A stretch of 64,000 nucleotides of DNA, taken from contig NZ_CP015453.1 of NCBI RefSeq assembly GCF_003096095.1, positions 1-64,000 on the forward strand, given 5' to 3'. The notes below the pieces were generated by a model. The model worked only from the letters and a program-made list of their open reading frames with translations, searched no databases and had not been told where the DNA came from. Source of the DNA: Dietzia psychralcaliphila. GTDB lineage: Bacteria; Actinomycetota; Actinomycetes; Mycobacteriales; Mycobacteriaceae. The stretch's first letter is position 1. Each line of letters begins with the position of its first letter. This document shows positions 29,589-39,594 of the stretch, in pieces. The position numbers and the translations under genes were made by a program.

Positions 29589-30110
29589 GTGAGCATCGCA
29601 ACGCAGAAGGCAACCATCCACACGAACAAGGGCGACATCGTCGTCGAGTTGTTCGGCAACCACGCCCCGGAGACGGTCGCGAACTTCGTCGGCCTGGCCG
29701 ACGGTTCGAAGGACTACTCCCAGGCCAACGCCAAGGGCGAGAAGACCGGCCCGTTCTACGACGGCTCGATCTTCCACCGCGTCATCTCCGGGTTCATGAT
29801 CCAGGGCGGCGACCCCACGGGAACCGGCCGCGGCGGCCCGGGGTACCAGTTCAAGGACGAGTTCCACCCCGAGCTCCAGTTCAACGAGCCCTACCTGCTG
29901 GCCATGGCCAACGCCGGCCCGGGGACCAATGGTTCGCAGTTCTTCGTCACAGTGGGCCCGACGCCGCACCTGAACAACCGGCACACCATCTTCGGGAAGG
30001 TCGCCGACGCGGACTCGCAGAAGATCATCGACACCATCGCCACCACCAAGACCGGCGCCATGGACCGCCCGGTCGAGGACATCGTGATCGAGTCCATCGA
30101 GATCTCCTGA
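29589..30110 (+). CDS. ppiA: Cyclophilin-type peptidyl-prolyl cis-trans isomerase
   Basis: The 173-residue protein is a cytoplasmic cyclophilin that speeds proline isomerisation during folding. It has the core FHRVISGFMIQGGDPTGTG, then MANAGPGTNGSQFFVT and NNRHTIFGKV. These include the catalytic Arg (FHR), the Phe/Met substrate pocket and His of the active site. I prefer the GTG at 29589, with AGGA eight bases upstream, over an ATG at 29580. There is no signal peptide. The gene is the homologue of Mycobacterium ppiA, near the same crgA/pknB block. Confidence 0.94.
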   Translation: MSIATQKATIHTNKGDIVVELFGNHAPETVANFVGLADGSKDYSQANAKGEKTGPFYDGSIFHRVISGFMIQGGDPTGTGRGGPGYQFKDEFHPELQFNEPYLLAMANAGPGTNGSQFFVTVGPTPHLNNRHTIFGKVADADSQKIIDTIATTKTGAMDRPVEDIVIESIEIS

Positions 30111-30203
30111 CACTCGATCCCCGGGGTCGTGGCGACACGGCCTGACCAACGGCGCGGGCACCGGACCACCGGTCCCGCGCCGTCGGTCTATCCATGACGA
30201 TCG

Positions 30204-30254
30204 AAGAGCAGTGGCATTCGAGCAAAAGTGACATTCGAGCAGCAGTGACACCCC
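30204..30254. repeat. Three tandem 17-bp repeats upstream of the rhomboid gene
   Basis: Units at 30204-30220, 30221-30237 and 30238-30254 follow AGCAGCAGTGACATTCG with several substitutions. They end seven bases before the rhomboid start codon, so they occupy its leader and likely ribosome-binding region. Confidence 0.7.
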
Positions 30255-30261
30255 GGAAACC

Positions 30262-30996
30262 ATGACCACCCAGACACACAGCGGCGGCGCCGTCTCCCGC
30301 TTCTTCCGACTCCAGCCGGTGACCGCGTGGATCATCACCGCCAACCTCGCGGTCTACGCCGCCACGGTCGCCCAGTCGCGGAGCATGCTCGGCAACCACG
30401 CCTCGTCGCTGTTCGAGGCCACGGCTCTCTACCCGCCGCTCGTGGCGGCGCGGGACGAGTGGTGGCGTCTGATGACCTCGGCCTTCCAGCACTTCGGGCC
30501 GATGCACCTGCTGCTCAACATGTACATGCTGTGGATCCTCGGCCTGGGTATAGAGCGCAGCATCGGGCACGCGCGCTTCTTCGCGCTGTACCTGGTCTCG
30601 GCGCTCGGTGGTTCCGTGGCCGTGATGTTCTACGGCCAGAACGCGCTCACGGCCGGGGCGTCCGGCGCCATCTTCGGCCTCATGGGCGCCTACGCGATCG
30701 TCGCCATGTCGATGCGCCTGGACGTCAAGGGCATCGGGATCCTGCTGGTGTTGAACATCGGCGTGAGTTTCCTGGTCCCCGGCATCTCCCTGGCCGCTCA
30801 CCTGGGTGGCCTCGTGGTGGGCGCACTCGGTGCGCTCGTCCTCGTGGTGCTGCCCCGTCGACTGCCGAGGCGAGTGGGCCGCGGCGGACGGGTGACCGTG
30901 TCGTGGCTCGCCTATCTGCTGGTGGTGGCGCTCGTCGCCGTGGCCGCCTGGTATGCGGCCGACACCATGTCGCTGGGCTTCCTCTTCAGCCGGTAG
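30262..30996 (+). CDS. Rhomboid family intramembrane serine protease
   Basis: The 244-residue membrane protein has seven predicted hydrophobic segments. The catalytic Ser134 is in GASGAIFG and His180 in LAAHLGG, and the oxyanion-hole Asn86 is in HLLLNMYML, so the dyad is complete. The WR motif in loop 1 appears as WWRLMTSAFQH. Rhomboids cut transmembrane segments of other membrane proteins; the substrate here is unknown. No obvious ribosome-binding site is visible because the region before the ATG is made of short repeats. Confidence 0.93.
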   Translation: MTTQTHSGGAVSRFFRLQPVTAWIITANLAVYAATVAQSRSMLGNHASSLFEATALYPPLVAARDEWWRLMTSAFQHFGPMHLLLNMYMLWILGLGIERSIGHARFFALYLVSALGGSVAVMFYGQNALTAGASGAIFGLMGAYAIVAMSMRLDVKGIGILLVLNIGVSFLVPGISLAAHLGGLVVGALGALVLVVLPRRLPRRVGRGGRVTVSWLAYLLVVALVAVAAWYAADTMSLGFLFSR

Positions 30997-31060
30997 GGCC
31001 CGGGCCGCCGGCATCCGGACCGCTGAACCCCTGCCCGCAGAACCCCGGCCCGCTGAAGCG

Positions 31061-31567
31061 CTACCCGCGGGACCCGTTCCCTCGAGACCCTGATCCGTCC
31101 GGGCCCGGGCCGCGAGACCCCCCGAACCCCAGCCCGACCAGCGTCTCCATCACCTCACGCGGATCGGCCCCCAGGTCGCCCCGGGTGAACACGTCGAGCT
31201 GCTCCCGCCCGCGGTCGTCCACGTACTCCAGTCGCATGAGGTGCTGGCGCACGCCCCATCTCGCGACCCCGAGCGCCCGAATCTCCACTACCTCCGCCGG
31301 CGGTACGAACACCACCCCGCCGAGCTTCTTGATCGCCAGTTGCCCGTCCACCACCTCGATCCGGGGACGCCGCACCAACTGCATCACCCCCGCGGGGATG
31401 AGGAGCAGCGCCAGCAGTCCGGTGAGGATGAGACCGAGCGGGTCGCCGTTGGTGAGTCCCACCACCACGGCACCGGCGCCCAGGGCGATCTGCGCCGCCG
31501 GCCACAGGGTCCCCGGGCTCCACGATGCCGCGTCGTGTCCGCTGGCAGATGCTGCTCCCTCTCTCAT
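31061..31567 (-). CDS. PH-domain (bPH2-type) membrane protein
   Basis: The 168-residue product has two hydrophobic segments near the N-terminus (WPAAQIALGAGAVVVGL and LGLILTGLLALLLIPAGVM). A bacterial PH-like domain follows (VVDGQLAIKKLGGVVFVPPAEVVEIRAL). It corresponds in position and makeup to the mycobacterial gene next to crgA (Rv0010c). The C-terminus is a Gly/Ser/Arg/Pro-rich tail of about 20 residues. Function is unknown. It follows the DnaA-box cluster and reads away from it. Confidence 0.83.
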   Translation of the reverse strand: MREGAASASGHDAASWSPGTLWPAAQIALGAGAVVVGLTNGDPLGLILTGLLALLLIPAGVMQLVRRPRIEVVDGQLAIKKLGGVVFVPPAEVVEIRALGVARWGVRQHLMRLEYVDDRGREQLDVFTRGDLGADPREVMETLVGLGFGGSRGPGPDGSGSRGNGSRG

Positions 31568-31581
31568 TCCGTCATCCTCCC

Positions 31582-31872
31582 TTATCCACAGGCGTTATCC
31601 ACACTGTGGATGAATAACACCGTTGGAGTTCGATCCGCGTTCGAAAGGACAGGACCCCGACCTGCGGCGTAGTCCTCGTCGTCGTCGTGGAGGGTTTATC
31701 CCCAGTGTGGAGGGAGTTGTCCACAGCCTGTGTGGGCAGGTGCCACCGCAGGTAACAGTGGTCACTTCGCCAGATACACCACGTTGACCTGCAACGATGT
31801 CAATTCGATGAGTAAATGCAGGTCACCCCCCGCGTGTTGCGGGGGGTGACCTGTGGACAAAGCTGTGGATTG
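31582..31872. other. Cluster of DnaA boxes between the PH-domain gene and crgA
   Basis: This stretch has four perfect DnaA boxes: TTATCCACA at 31582-31590 and 31595-31603, TTGTCCACA at 31717-31725, and TGTGGACAA (reverse) at 31852-31860. Near-matches occur at 31605-31613 (TGTGGATGA), 31696-31704 (TTATCCCCA) and 31864-31872 (TGTGGATTG). That is more strong boxes than the dnaA-dnaN gap holds. No gene lies between 31568 and 31903. It may be a second origin element, a DnaA-titration or DnaA-reactivation locus, or a DnaA-regulated promoter. Confidence 0.75.
31820..31852. terminator. Strong hairpin downstream of crgA
   Basis: Bases 31820-31833 and 31839-31852 form a perfect 14-bp GC-rich stem (AGGTCACCCCCCGC) with a 5-base loop. 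It lies 51 bases past the crgA stop on the minus strand and abuts the fourth DnaA box. It is probably the crgA terminator, although there is no T-run. Confidence 0.65.
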
Positions 31873-31903
31873 CGCGGAACCGGGTTCCGGCAGAGGCGGT
31901 GTG

Positions 31904-32170
31904 CTACCGCCAGTTCATGGTCATGAGCAGTCCGACCACGGCCAGACCGAAGCCGATGGCGAAGTTCTGCCAGGTCTCGAGAGACTGCATGACCGGGATC
32001 CGCTCACCGGCGATGTAGTACGTGACCAACCACGCCAGACCCAGGATCATGAGACCGAACATCACGATCAGATACCACTGGGCCGTGGGCGTCCCCTTGA
32101 CCTTGACGGGGGTGCGGCTGACGGCCGCGTCTGTGTACTCGGTCTTCGACCGGACCTTTGACTTGGGCAT
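31904..32170 (-). CDS. crgA: Cell division protein CrgA
   Basis: CrgA is a small actinobacterial divisome protein that interacts with FtsZ, FtsQ, FtsI and other septal factors. The 88-residue product has the basic N-terminus MPKSKVRSK and two transmembrane helices (about 32-53 and 69-86), ending MTMNWR. It lies in the conserved place between the PH-domain gene and the pabA/trpG-like gene, divergent from the latter. Confidence 0.94.
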   Translation of the reverse strand: MPKSKVRSKTEYTDAAVSRTPVKVKGTPTAQWYLIVMFGLMILGLAWLVTYYIAGERIPVMQSLETWQNFAIGFGLAVVGLLMTMNWR

Positions 32171-32259
32171 GACGTCCTCGCACTGGTGGGGCTGATCCAG
32201 TCCACTCTACCAAGCCCTGCCCTGGACGTTCATCCCACCGACGGCAGTACGCTGCATCT

Positions 32260-32940
32260 ATGCGCATCCTCGTCGTCGACAACTACGACAGCTTTGTCTA
32301 CAACCTGGTCCAGTACCTGGGGCAGTTGGGCGCGGCGTGTGAGGTCTGGCGGAACGACGACGAGAGGCTCGCCGGCCCGGACGGTGGCTATGACCCGGCG
32401 GCGCTGGCCCGCGTGGTCGCGGAGTTCGACGGCGTCCTCCTCAGCCCGGGCCCGGGCACGCCAGATCGCGCAGGGGCCACGATCCCACTCATCGGGGTCT
32501 GCGGGCGCTCCGGCGTCCCCGTCCTGGGCGTGTGCCTCGGGCACCAGGCGATCGGTGAGGCCTTCGGGGCCACGGTCGACAGGGCTGCTGAACTCATGCA
32601 CGGCAAGACCAGCCGGGTCAGCCACGACGACTCGGGTGTTCTCGCGGGGATCCCCAGCCCGTTCACGGCGACCCGCTACCACTCGCTGACGGTGCTGCCG
32701 GAGACCGTCCCGGACGAACTGGTGCCCACCGCGTGGACCGAATCCGGGCTGATCATGGCGATGCGGCACCGCGAACTGCCCGTCCACGGGGTGCAGTTCC
32801 ACCCCGAATCGGTGATGAGCGACGGTGGGCACCGCATGCTCGCCAACTGGCTGGGTATGTGCGGCGAGCAGCCGTCGGAGACGCTGGTGACGGGCCTGGA
32901 GCAGGAGCTCGACCGGGCCCGCGGCGCCGCGCTCGCCTGA
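32260..32940 (+). CDS. Anthranilate/aminodeoxychorismate synthase component II (glutamine amidotransferase)
   Basis: The 226-residue class I glutamine amidotransferase has the TrpG/PabA start MRILVVDNYDSFVYN. The oxyanion segment is SPGPGTP, the nucleophile is Cys in GVCLGHQAIGE, and the catalytic His-Glu is in GVQFHPESVMS. It supplies ammonia to an anthranilate synthase or aminodeoxychorismate synthase large subunit encoded elsewhere. At this locus mycobacteria encode a PabA/TrpG protein, so folate or tryptophan use cannot be separated from sequence. Its stop codon forms the start of a 20-bp repeat array. Confidence 0.92.
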   Translation: MRILVVDNYDSFVYNLVQYLGQLGAACEVWRNDDERLAGPDGGYDPAALARVVAEFDGVLLSPGPGTPDRAGATIPLIGVCGRSGVPVLGVCLGHQAIGEAFGATVDRAAELMHGKTSRVSHDDSGVLAGIPSPFTATRYHSLTVLPETVPDELVPTAWTESGLIMAMRHRELPVHGVQFHPESVMSDGGHRMLANWLGMCGEQPSETLVTGLEQELDRARGAALA

Positions 32941-32997
32941 CCCGGCCGCCCGGCGCCTGAGCCGGCCGCCCGGCGCGTGACCCGGCCGCCCGGCGCC
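32938..32997. repeat. Three tandem 20-bp repeats containing a stop codon
   Basis: Three 20-bp units (32938, 32958 and 32978) follow TGACCCGGCCGCCCGGCGCC with two substitutions. The first unit begins with the TGA stop of the amidotransferase gene. Confidence 0.85.
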
Positions 32998-32999
32998 CG

Positions 33000-33062
33000 C
33001 GTCGAGAAGAGCGTTACGCACAGTTCTACTCGGCCGATGCGTTCGGAACGCTCTTCTCGACG
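33000..33062. terminator. Bidirectional terminator between the amidotransferase gene and pknB
   Basis: Bases 33000-33015 and 33047-33062 form a perfect 16-bp stem (CGTCGAGAAGAGCGTT and its complement) around 31 bases. The first five loop bases (ACGCA) can pair with TGCGT further on. It lies between two converging genes. Confidence 0.8.
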
Positions 33063-33076
33063 AAGGGGCGGTCCGC

Positions 33077-35124
33077 TCAGCCGGGGCCGGGTACGAGGCC
33101 GAAGCGGATCACACGCACCACGACCTGGTCGTTGACCCCGGCCTCGCCCACCGGCGGCTGCTGCGAGAAGATCTGGCCCACCCGGGTGAGGTCGGGGTCG
33201 TTCTGCGGCAGCTCGACCAGCTGTCCGCGGCCTCCCCGCCACCCGGCCCGCTCGAGCTCGCCCAGCGCCTCGGGCACCGTGTCACCCACGAGGTTGGGCA
33301 TGAGGAACCGGTTGCCCGCGGAGACCTGCAGCGTGATGGTGGCGCCCTTGAGCTGGGTCTGCCCGGCAGGGGTCGACTGGTCCACCACCTCGCCCTCCGG
33401 TGCGGTGCCGTCGACCCTGCGGGTGTCCACCCGGAATCCGGCGCCCTCGAGGGTCGCCCGGGCCGCGTCCACGGACTGGCCCACCACCCCCGGCACCTGC
33501 AGCTGCTCGGGGCCCGAACCCACCGTCAGCCTGACGGGACGGTCGGACGGCACCTGCGAGCCCGGGGAGGGATCGGTGTCCACGACCTTGTCCTGGTCCT
33601 CGGCGGTGGAGGGTCGGACCTCGTTCTCCGGGACCACCTGGAACCCGGCCTCTTCCAGGGCCACGCGCGCGTCCGCCGGGGACATCCCCATGACGTTGGG
33701 CACGGAGAGGATGGGCTTCCCGGTGGACACCACCAGGCTGATCTCGGATCCCACGGGGAGGCGCTTTCCGGCGATCGGATCGGAGGCGACCACCAGGCCC
33801 TGGGGGACCCGCAGATCGGGCTGCGGGTTCTGGACCGGCTCGAGTCCCAGCGCGGTGAGCTCGTCGATCACCTCCTGGACGGGCCGCTGAGCGACCTCGG
33901 GGATGGTCACCTCCTGGACCTCGACGACGCCGCGGTCCCGGTCGGACGCCGCCCAGATCGACACTGCCGCGACGACACCGAGGACCAGCAGGACCGCGAG
34001 CGCGATCGTCACCGCGCGGGGCCGAGACCGGTCCTCTGCGCGGTGGCTGCTCCGGCGGGGCCCGTCGTCCGAGGCGCCACCGGAACCGGCGGCCGACCCC
34101 ACGGCCGTCCCTGTGGCCGCCGCGGCGGCGAGTCCGGGCAGCGCGTGCGCCTCGGTCGGCGCCTCGGACGGCGGGATCCGGACCGCGCGGCCGGAACCGT
34201 AGCCCGCCCCGGCGAACCCGTGGGGGGCGTCGGGTCGTTGTCCGTCGTCGAGCTCGTCGTCGGAGAGCACGAGCGGCGCGGCCGGCCGGCCGCCGGTGAG
34301 GACGGCGAGCAGATCGGTGCGCATGTCCCCGGCGGTGTCGTACCGGTTCTCGGGGTTCTTGGCCATCGCCTGCATCACCACGGCGTCGACGTACCGGCCG
34401 ACCTCCGGGTTGACCGTCGACGGGGGCTGCGGGGACTCGCGGACGTGCTGATACGCCACGGCCACGGGAGACTCCCCGGTGAACGGTGGGGCTCCGGCGA
34501 CCATCTCGTACAACACGCAGCCGGCCGAGTACAGGTCCGACCGGGCGTCCACCGTCTCACCGCGGGCCTGCTCGGGACTGAGGTACTGGGCGGTGCCGAG
34601 CACCGAGGAGGTGTTGGTGAGGGTGGAGCTCGCGTCGCTGACCGCGCGCGCGATACCGAAGTCCATGACCTTGACGGCCCCGTCGCGCGAGATCATGATG
34701 TTCGCCGGCTTGACGTCGCGGTGGATGATCCCCTTCTTGTGGGAGAAGTCGAGGGCGCCGCAGACGTCGGCCATCACGCCGAGCGCGCGTTCCACCTCCA
34801 TCGGACCGTCCATCTTGACGATGTCCCGGAGCGTGTCGCCCTCGACCACCTCCATGACGATGTACGGCAGCGCACCGTCCTCGGTGCGCTCCTCACCCGT
34901 GTCGTAGATCGCCACGATGGAGGGGTGGTTGAGCGACGCCGAGTTCTGGGCCTCTCGGCGGAATCGCTGGTAGAAGGTCTCGTCGCGGGCCAACTCCGGC
35001 CGCATGATCTTGACCGCCACGTCACGTCCGAGGACGGTGTCCCGGCCACGGTGGACCTCGGACATCCCTCCGAATCCGAGGACCTCGCCGATCTCGTACC
35101 GACCTGCCAGCAGTTGAGGTGTGG

Positions 35125-35128
<4 letters not shown>
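33077..35128 (-). CDS. pknB: Serine/threonine protein kinase PknB with PASTA domains
   Basis: PknB is the main growth-controlling receptor kinase of Mycobacteriales. The 683-residue protein has a cytoplasmic kinase domain (about 9-275) with [29 protein letters not shown] and an activation loop with Thr residues before [14 protein letters not shown] transmembrane helix at about 372-390 is followed by four extracellular PASTA repeats that sense peptidoglycan or lipid II fragments. It ends with a short proline/glycine tail. The start overlaps the pknA stop by four bases (ATGA), so it is the last gene of the fhaB-pstP-rodA-pbpA-pknA-pknB operon. Confidence 0.97.
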
Positions 35129-36662
<1,534 letters not shown>

Positions 36663-36666
<4 letters not shown>

Positions 36667-38135
36667 CCGCCGCCCCCGAGGAGGGCACCGAGGACCTCGC
36701 GGCCGATGGGCGCGGCGTAGGTGGAGCCCACCGTGTCGCGGGTGATGCCCGGCCCGGACTCGATCGCCACGGCCACGGCCACGTCCTGGCCGGGGACGAA
36801 CGCGATGTACCAGGTGTAGGGGATGGATTCGTCGGCGTCCACGCCGTGCTCGGCGGTACCGGTCTTGGAGGCGATGGTCACCCCGGGCAGGCCGCCACCG
36901 GCGTTGCGCTCCGCGCCTTCCATGAGCTCGGTGAGGGTGCCGGCCTGGTCGTCGGTGAGGGCGCGGCCGGCGTCCTCGGGGGTGAACCCCTGGACCACGG
37001 ACAGGTCCGGCGCTGTCAGTGACCGGATCAGCTGCGGCTGCATACGTACGCCACCGTTGGAGACGGTGGCGGCCACCATGGCGTTCTGCAGGGTGGTCAT
37101 CCGGACGTCGCTCTGACCGATCGAGCTCATGGCGAGCTGCGCGGCGTCGTCCATCTGCCCGAGTCCGGACGGAGCCGCGGGGATCCCCAGCTCCTCCGGT
37201 TCGCTGCCGTCGACACCGAAGCGCTCCGCCATCTCGGTGAACGACTCGGAACCGATCTCCTGGCTGAGCTCCACGAAGGGCACGTTGCAGGAGAGTTCGA
37301 ACGCGGTGCGGAGGGTGACAGTGCCGCCGCCGCAGGTCTGGCCGGCGTAGTTCTGCAGGTACGTGGAGGTGCCGGGTAGGAGGGTCCGGTCGGCGCCGGA
37401 GACCGGGGTATCGGGTCCCATGCCCGACTCGAGCGCGGCGGCCGTCGTGATGACCTTCATGGTGGAACCGGGCGGCAGGGACTGCTGGGTGGCGTGGTTG
37501 AGCAGCGGCCGGTCGGGGCTCTGCTCGATCCGTCCCATCTCCTGCGTCCGGACGGTCTGTTCCTGGCTGGACAGGGCGTTCGGATCGAAGGACGGGCTGG
37601 AGGCCAGTGCCAACACCTCACCGGTCGAGGGACGGACCGCGGCCACCGAACCCACGAAGGGGCCCTGACCCGCGCCCCGCTGCAGGGCTCCGTAGGCGAC
37701 GTCCTGGGCCACCGGGTCGAGGGTGAGTTCCACCGAACCGCCCTGGGGGGTGCGTCCCGAGATCAGCCCGGAGATGCGTTGGGAGAGCAGGCGCGGGTCG
37801 GAACCGTTGAGGAAGGCGTCCTGGGACTGCTCGATGCCCGAGGTGGCGAACTGCAGGGAGTAGTACCCGATCGTCGGACCGAACGCGGTCGGGCTCGTGG
37901 GGTAGGTGCGCTCGAACTCGTACCTGCCCCCGGCGTGCACCGACATGGCCAGGACCCGGCCGCCGGCGGTGATCTGCCCGCGCTGGCGGGAGTACTCGTC
38001 GAGCAGCATGCGGGTGTTGCGGGGGTCGGCGCGCAGCTCGTCGGCGCGGAAGACCTGGACCCAGGTGAGCTGGAGCAGCAGCGCCACCACCATGACCATG
38101 GCGGCGATCGCGACCCTGCGGATGGCGGCGTTCAT
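36663..38135 (-). CDS. pbpA: Penicillin-binding protein PbpA (class B transpeptidase)
   Basis: The 490-residue class B transpeptidase has an N-terminal membrane anchor (about 7-25). A dimerisation/pedestal region follows, then a transpeptidase domain with SxxK as STMK (about 223), SxN as SCN (about 280) and KTG as SKTGTAE (about 422). It crosslinks peptidoglycan together with the SEDS polymerase RodA encoded just upstream. The stop overlaps pknA in ATGA. In mycobacteria PbpA is needed for septal and polar cell-wall growth and is linked to PknB/PknA signalling. Confidence 0.96.
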
Positions 38136-38142
38136 GCGGCGC

Positions 38143-39591
38143 TCACCCGGACTTCCGGACGCGGGACAGCAGAGGGGTCCGCATCATGCCCGTGGCGGCC
38201 TCGGCGAGCGCGGGCGCCTGACGCGGGGTGGGCAACGGCCGGCGCGCGTCGTTGGACAGCCGGAGCAGGATGGCCAGCAGGGCGTAGTTGGCGAGGAGGC
38301 TCGACCCGCCGTAGGCCATGAACGGCAGGGTGAGCCCGGTGAGCGGGATGAGGGTGGAGACCCCGCCGACCACCACGAACATCTGGATGGCCATGGTGAA
38401 CGCCAGACCCACGGCGACGAGTTTGCCGAAGCTGTCCCGGATGGTCAGACCGACCCGGATCCCGCGCAGGACGATGATCGCGTAGATCATCAGCACGGCG
38501 GCCAGGCCGATCAGTCCCAGTTCCTCGCCGATGGTGGAGGTGATGAAGTCGGTGCCGGCGAACGGCACCTGATCGGGCCGCCCGTTGCCGAGCCCGGTGC
38601 CGCCCATGCCGCCGGAGGCGAGCCCGAACAGGGCCTGCGAACTCTGGTAGCCGCCGGTGTCGAAGTAGGCGAAGGGGTCCTGCCAGATCTGGAACCGCAC
38701 CCGCACGTGCCCGAAGAGGGCGTAGGCCAGGACGCCACCGATGCCCACCAACACCACGCCGATGAGCAACCAGCTGACCCGCTCGGTGGCCACGTAGAGC
38801 ATGGTCAGGACGGTGGCGAAGAGCAGGAGGGCCATGCCGAGGTCCGTGTTGAACACCAGCACGCCCAGGGACAGGAACCAGGCCACGATGATCGGCCCGA
38901 GGTCACGTCCGCGGGGCAGGTCCACCCCGAGGATCCGCCGACCGGCGCTGGTGAACAGCTCCCGCTTCTCGACCAGGATCGAGGCGAAGAAGACGATGAG
39001 CAGGATCTTGGCGAACTCACCCGGCTGGATGGTGAAGCCGGGCAGGATGATCCAGTTCTTGGCGCCGTTGATCTCGGAGAATCGGGCGGGCAGCACGGCC
39101 GGGATCGCCAACAACACCAGACCGGCGAAACCCATGGTGTAGCCGTACCGGGACAGCACCCGGTGGTCCCGGAGGAAGTACAACACCACCGCCATGAAAG
39201 CCAGACCGATCAGGGTCCACAGCAGCTGGCGGGTGACGTCCATGCCGGGCGGGTCGTTGCCGTTGGCGACGGCGCGCGCCGCGTACGCCAGGTCCAGGCG
39301 GTAGATCAGCACCAGGCCCAGGCCGTTGAGCAGGGCGACAGCCGGGAGCAGCACGGGGTCCGAGAAGGGGGCCAGCCACCGGATCAGCAGATGGGCCCCG
39401 CCGCAGAGGCCGAGGTAGGCGAGCGTGAGCCACAGCAGTGTGAGGCTGAGTTCCTGCTCCTGGGCCAACTGGACCAACAGCAGCGCGAACCCGACGATCA
39501 CCGAGGCGGCGACCAACAGGACGAGCTCCTTGCCGCGGCGGGGCGGGGCCGGAGCCGCCGGCGTTCCGGTAGCGGATGCGGGGGCGGTCAC
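38143..39591 (-). CDS. rodA: SEDS-family peptidoglycan polymerase RodA
   Basis: The 482-residue polytopic protein belongs to the FtsW/RodA/SpoVE family of lipid II glycosyltransferases. About ten to twelve hydrophobic helices are visible. The family loop NGAKNWIILPGFTIQPGEFAK includes the conserved Pro-Gly-Glu, and the C-terminal LPFMAYGGSSLLANY is diagnostic. The start is a GTG at 39591, three bases after the pstP stop. It works as a pair with PbpA, encoded next. Confidence 0.95.
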   Translation of the reverse strand: MTAPASATGTPAAPAPPRRGKELVLLVAASVIVGFALLLVQLAQEQELSLTLLWLTLAYLGLCGGAHLLIRWLAPFSDPVLLPAVALLNGLGLVLIYRLDLAYAARAVANGNDPPGMDVTRQLLWTLIGLAFMAVVLYFLRDHRVLSRYGYTMGFAGLVLLAIPAVLPARFSEINGAKNWIILPGFTIQPGEFAKILLIVFFASILVEKRELFTSAGRRILGVDLPRGRDLGPIIVAWFLSLGVLVFNTDLGMALLLFATVLTMLYVATERVSWLLIGVVLVGIGGVLAYALFGHVRVRFQIWQDPFAYFDTGGYQSSQALFGLASGGMGGTGLGNGRPDQVPFAGTDFITSTIGEELGLIGLAAVLMIYAIIVLRGIRVGLTIRDSFGKLVAVGLAFTMAIQMFVVVGGVSTLIPLTGLTLPFMAYGGSSLLANYALLAILLRLSNDARRPLPTPRQAPALAEAATGMMRTPLLSRVRKSG

Positions 39592-39594
39592 CGG

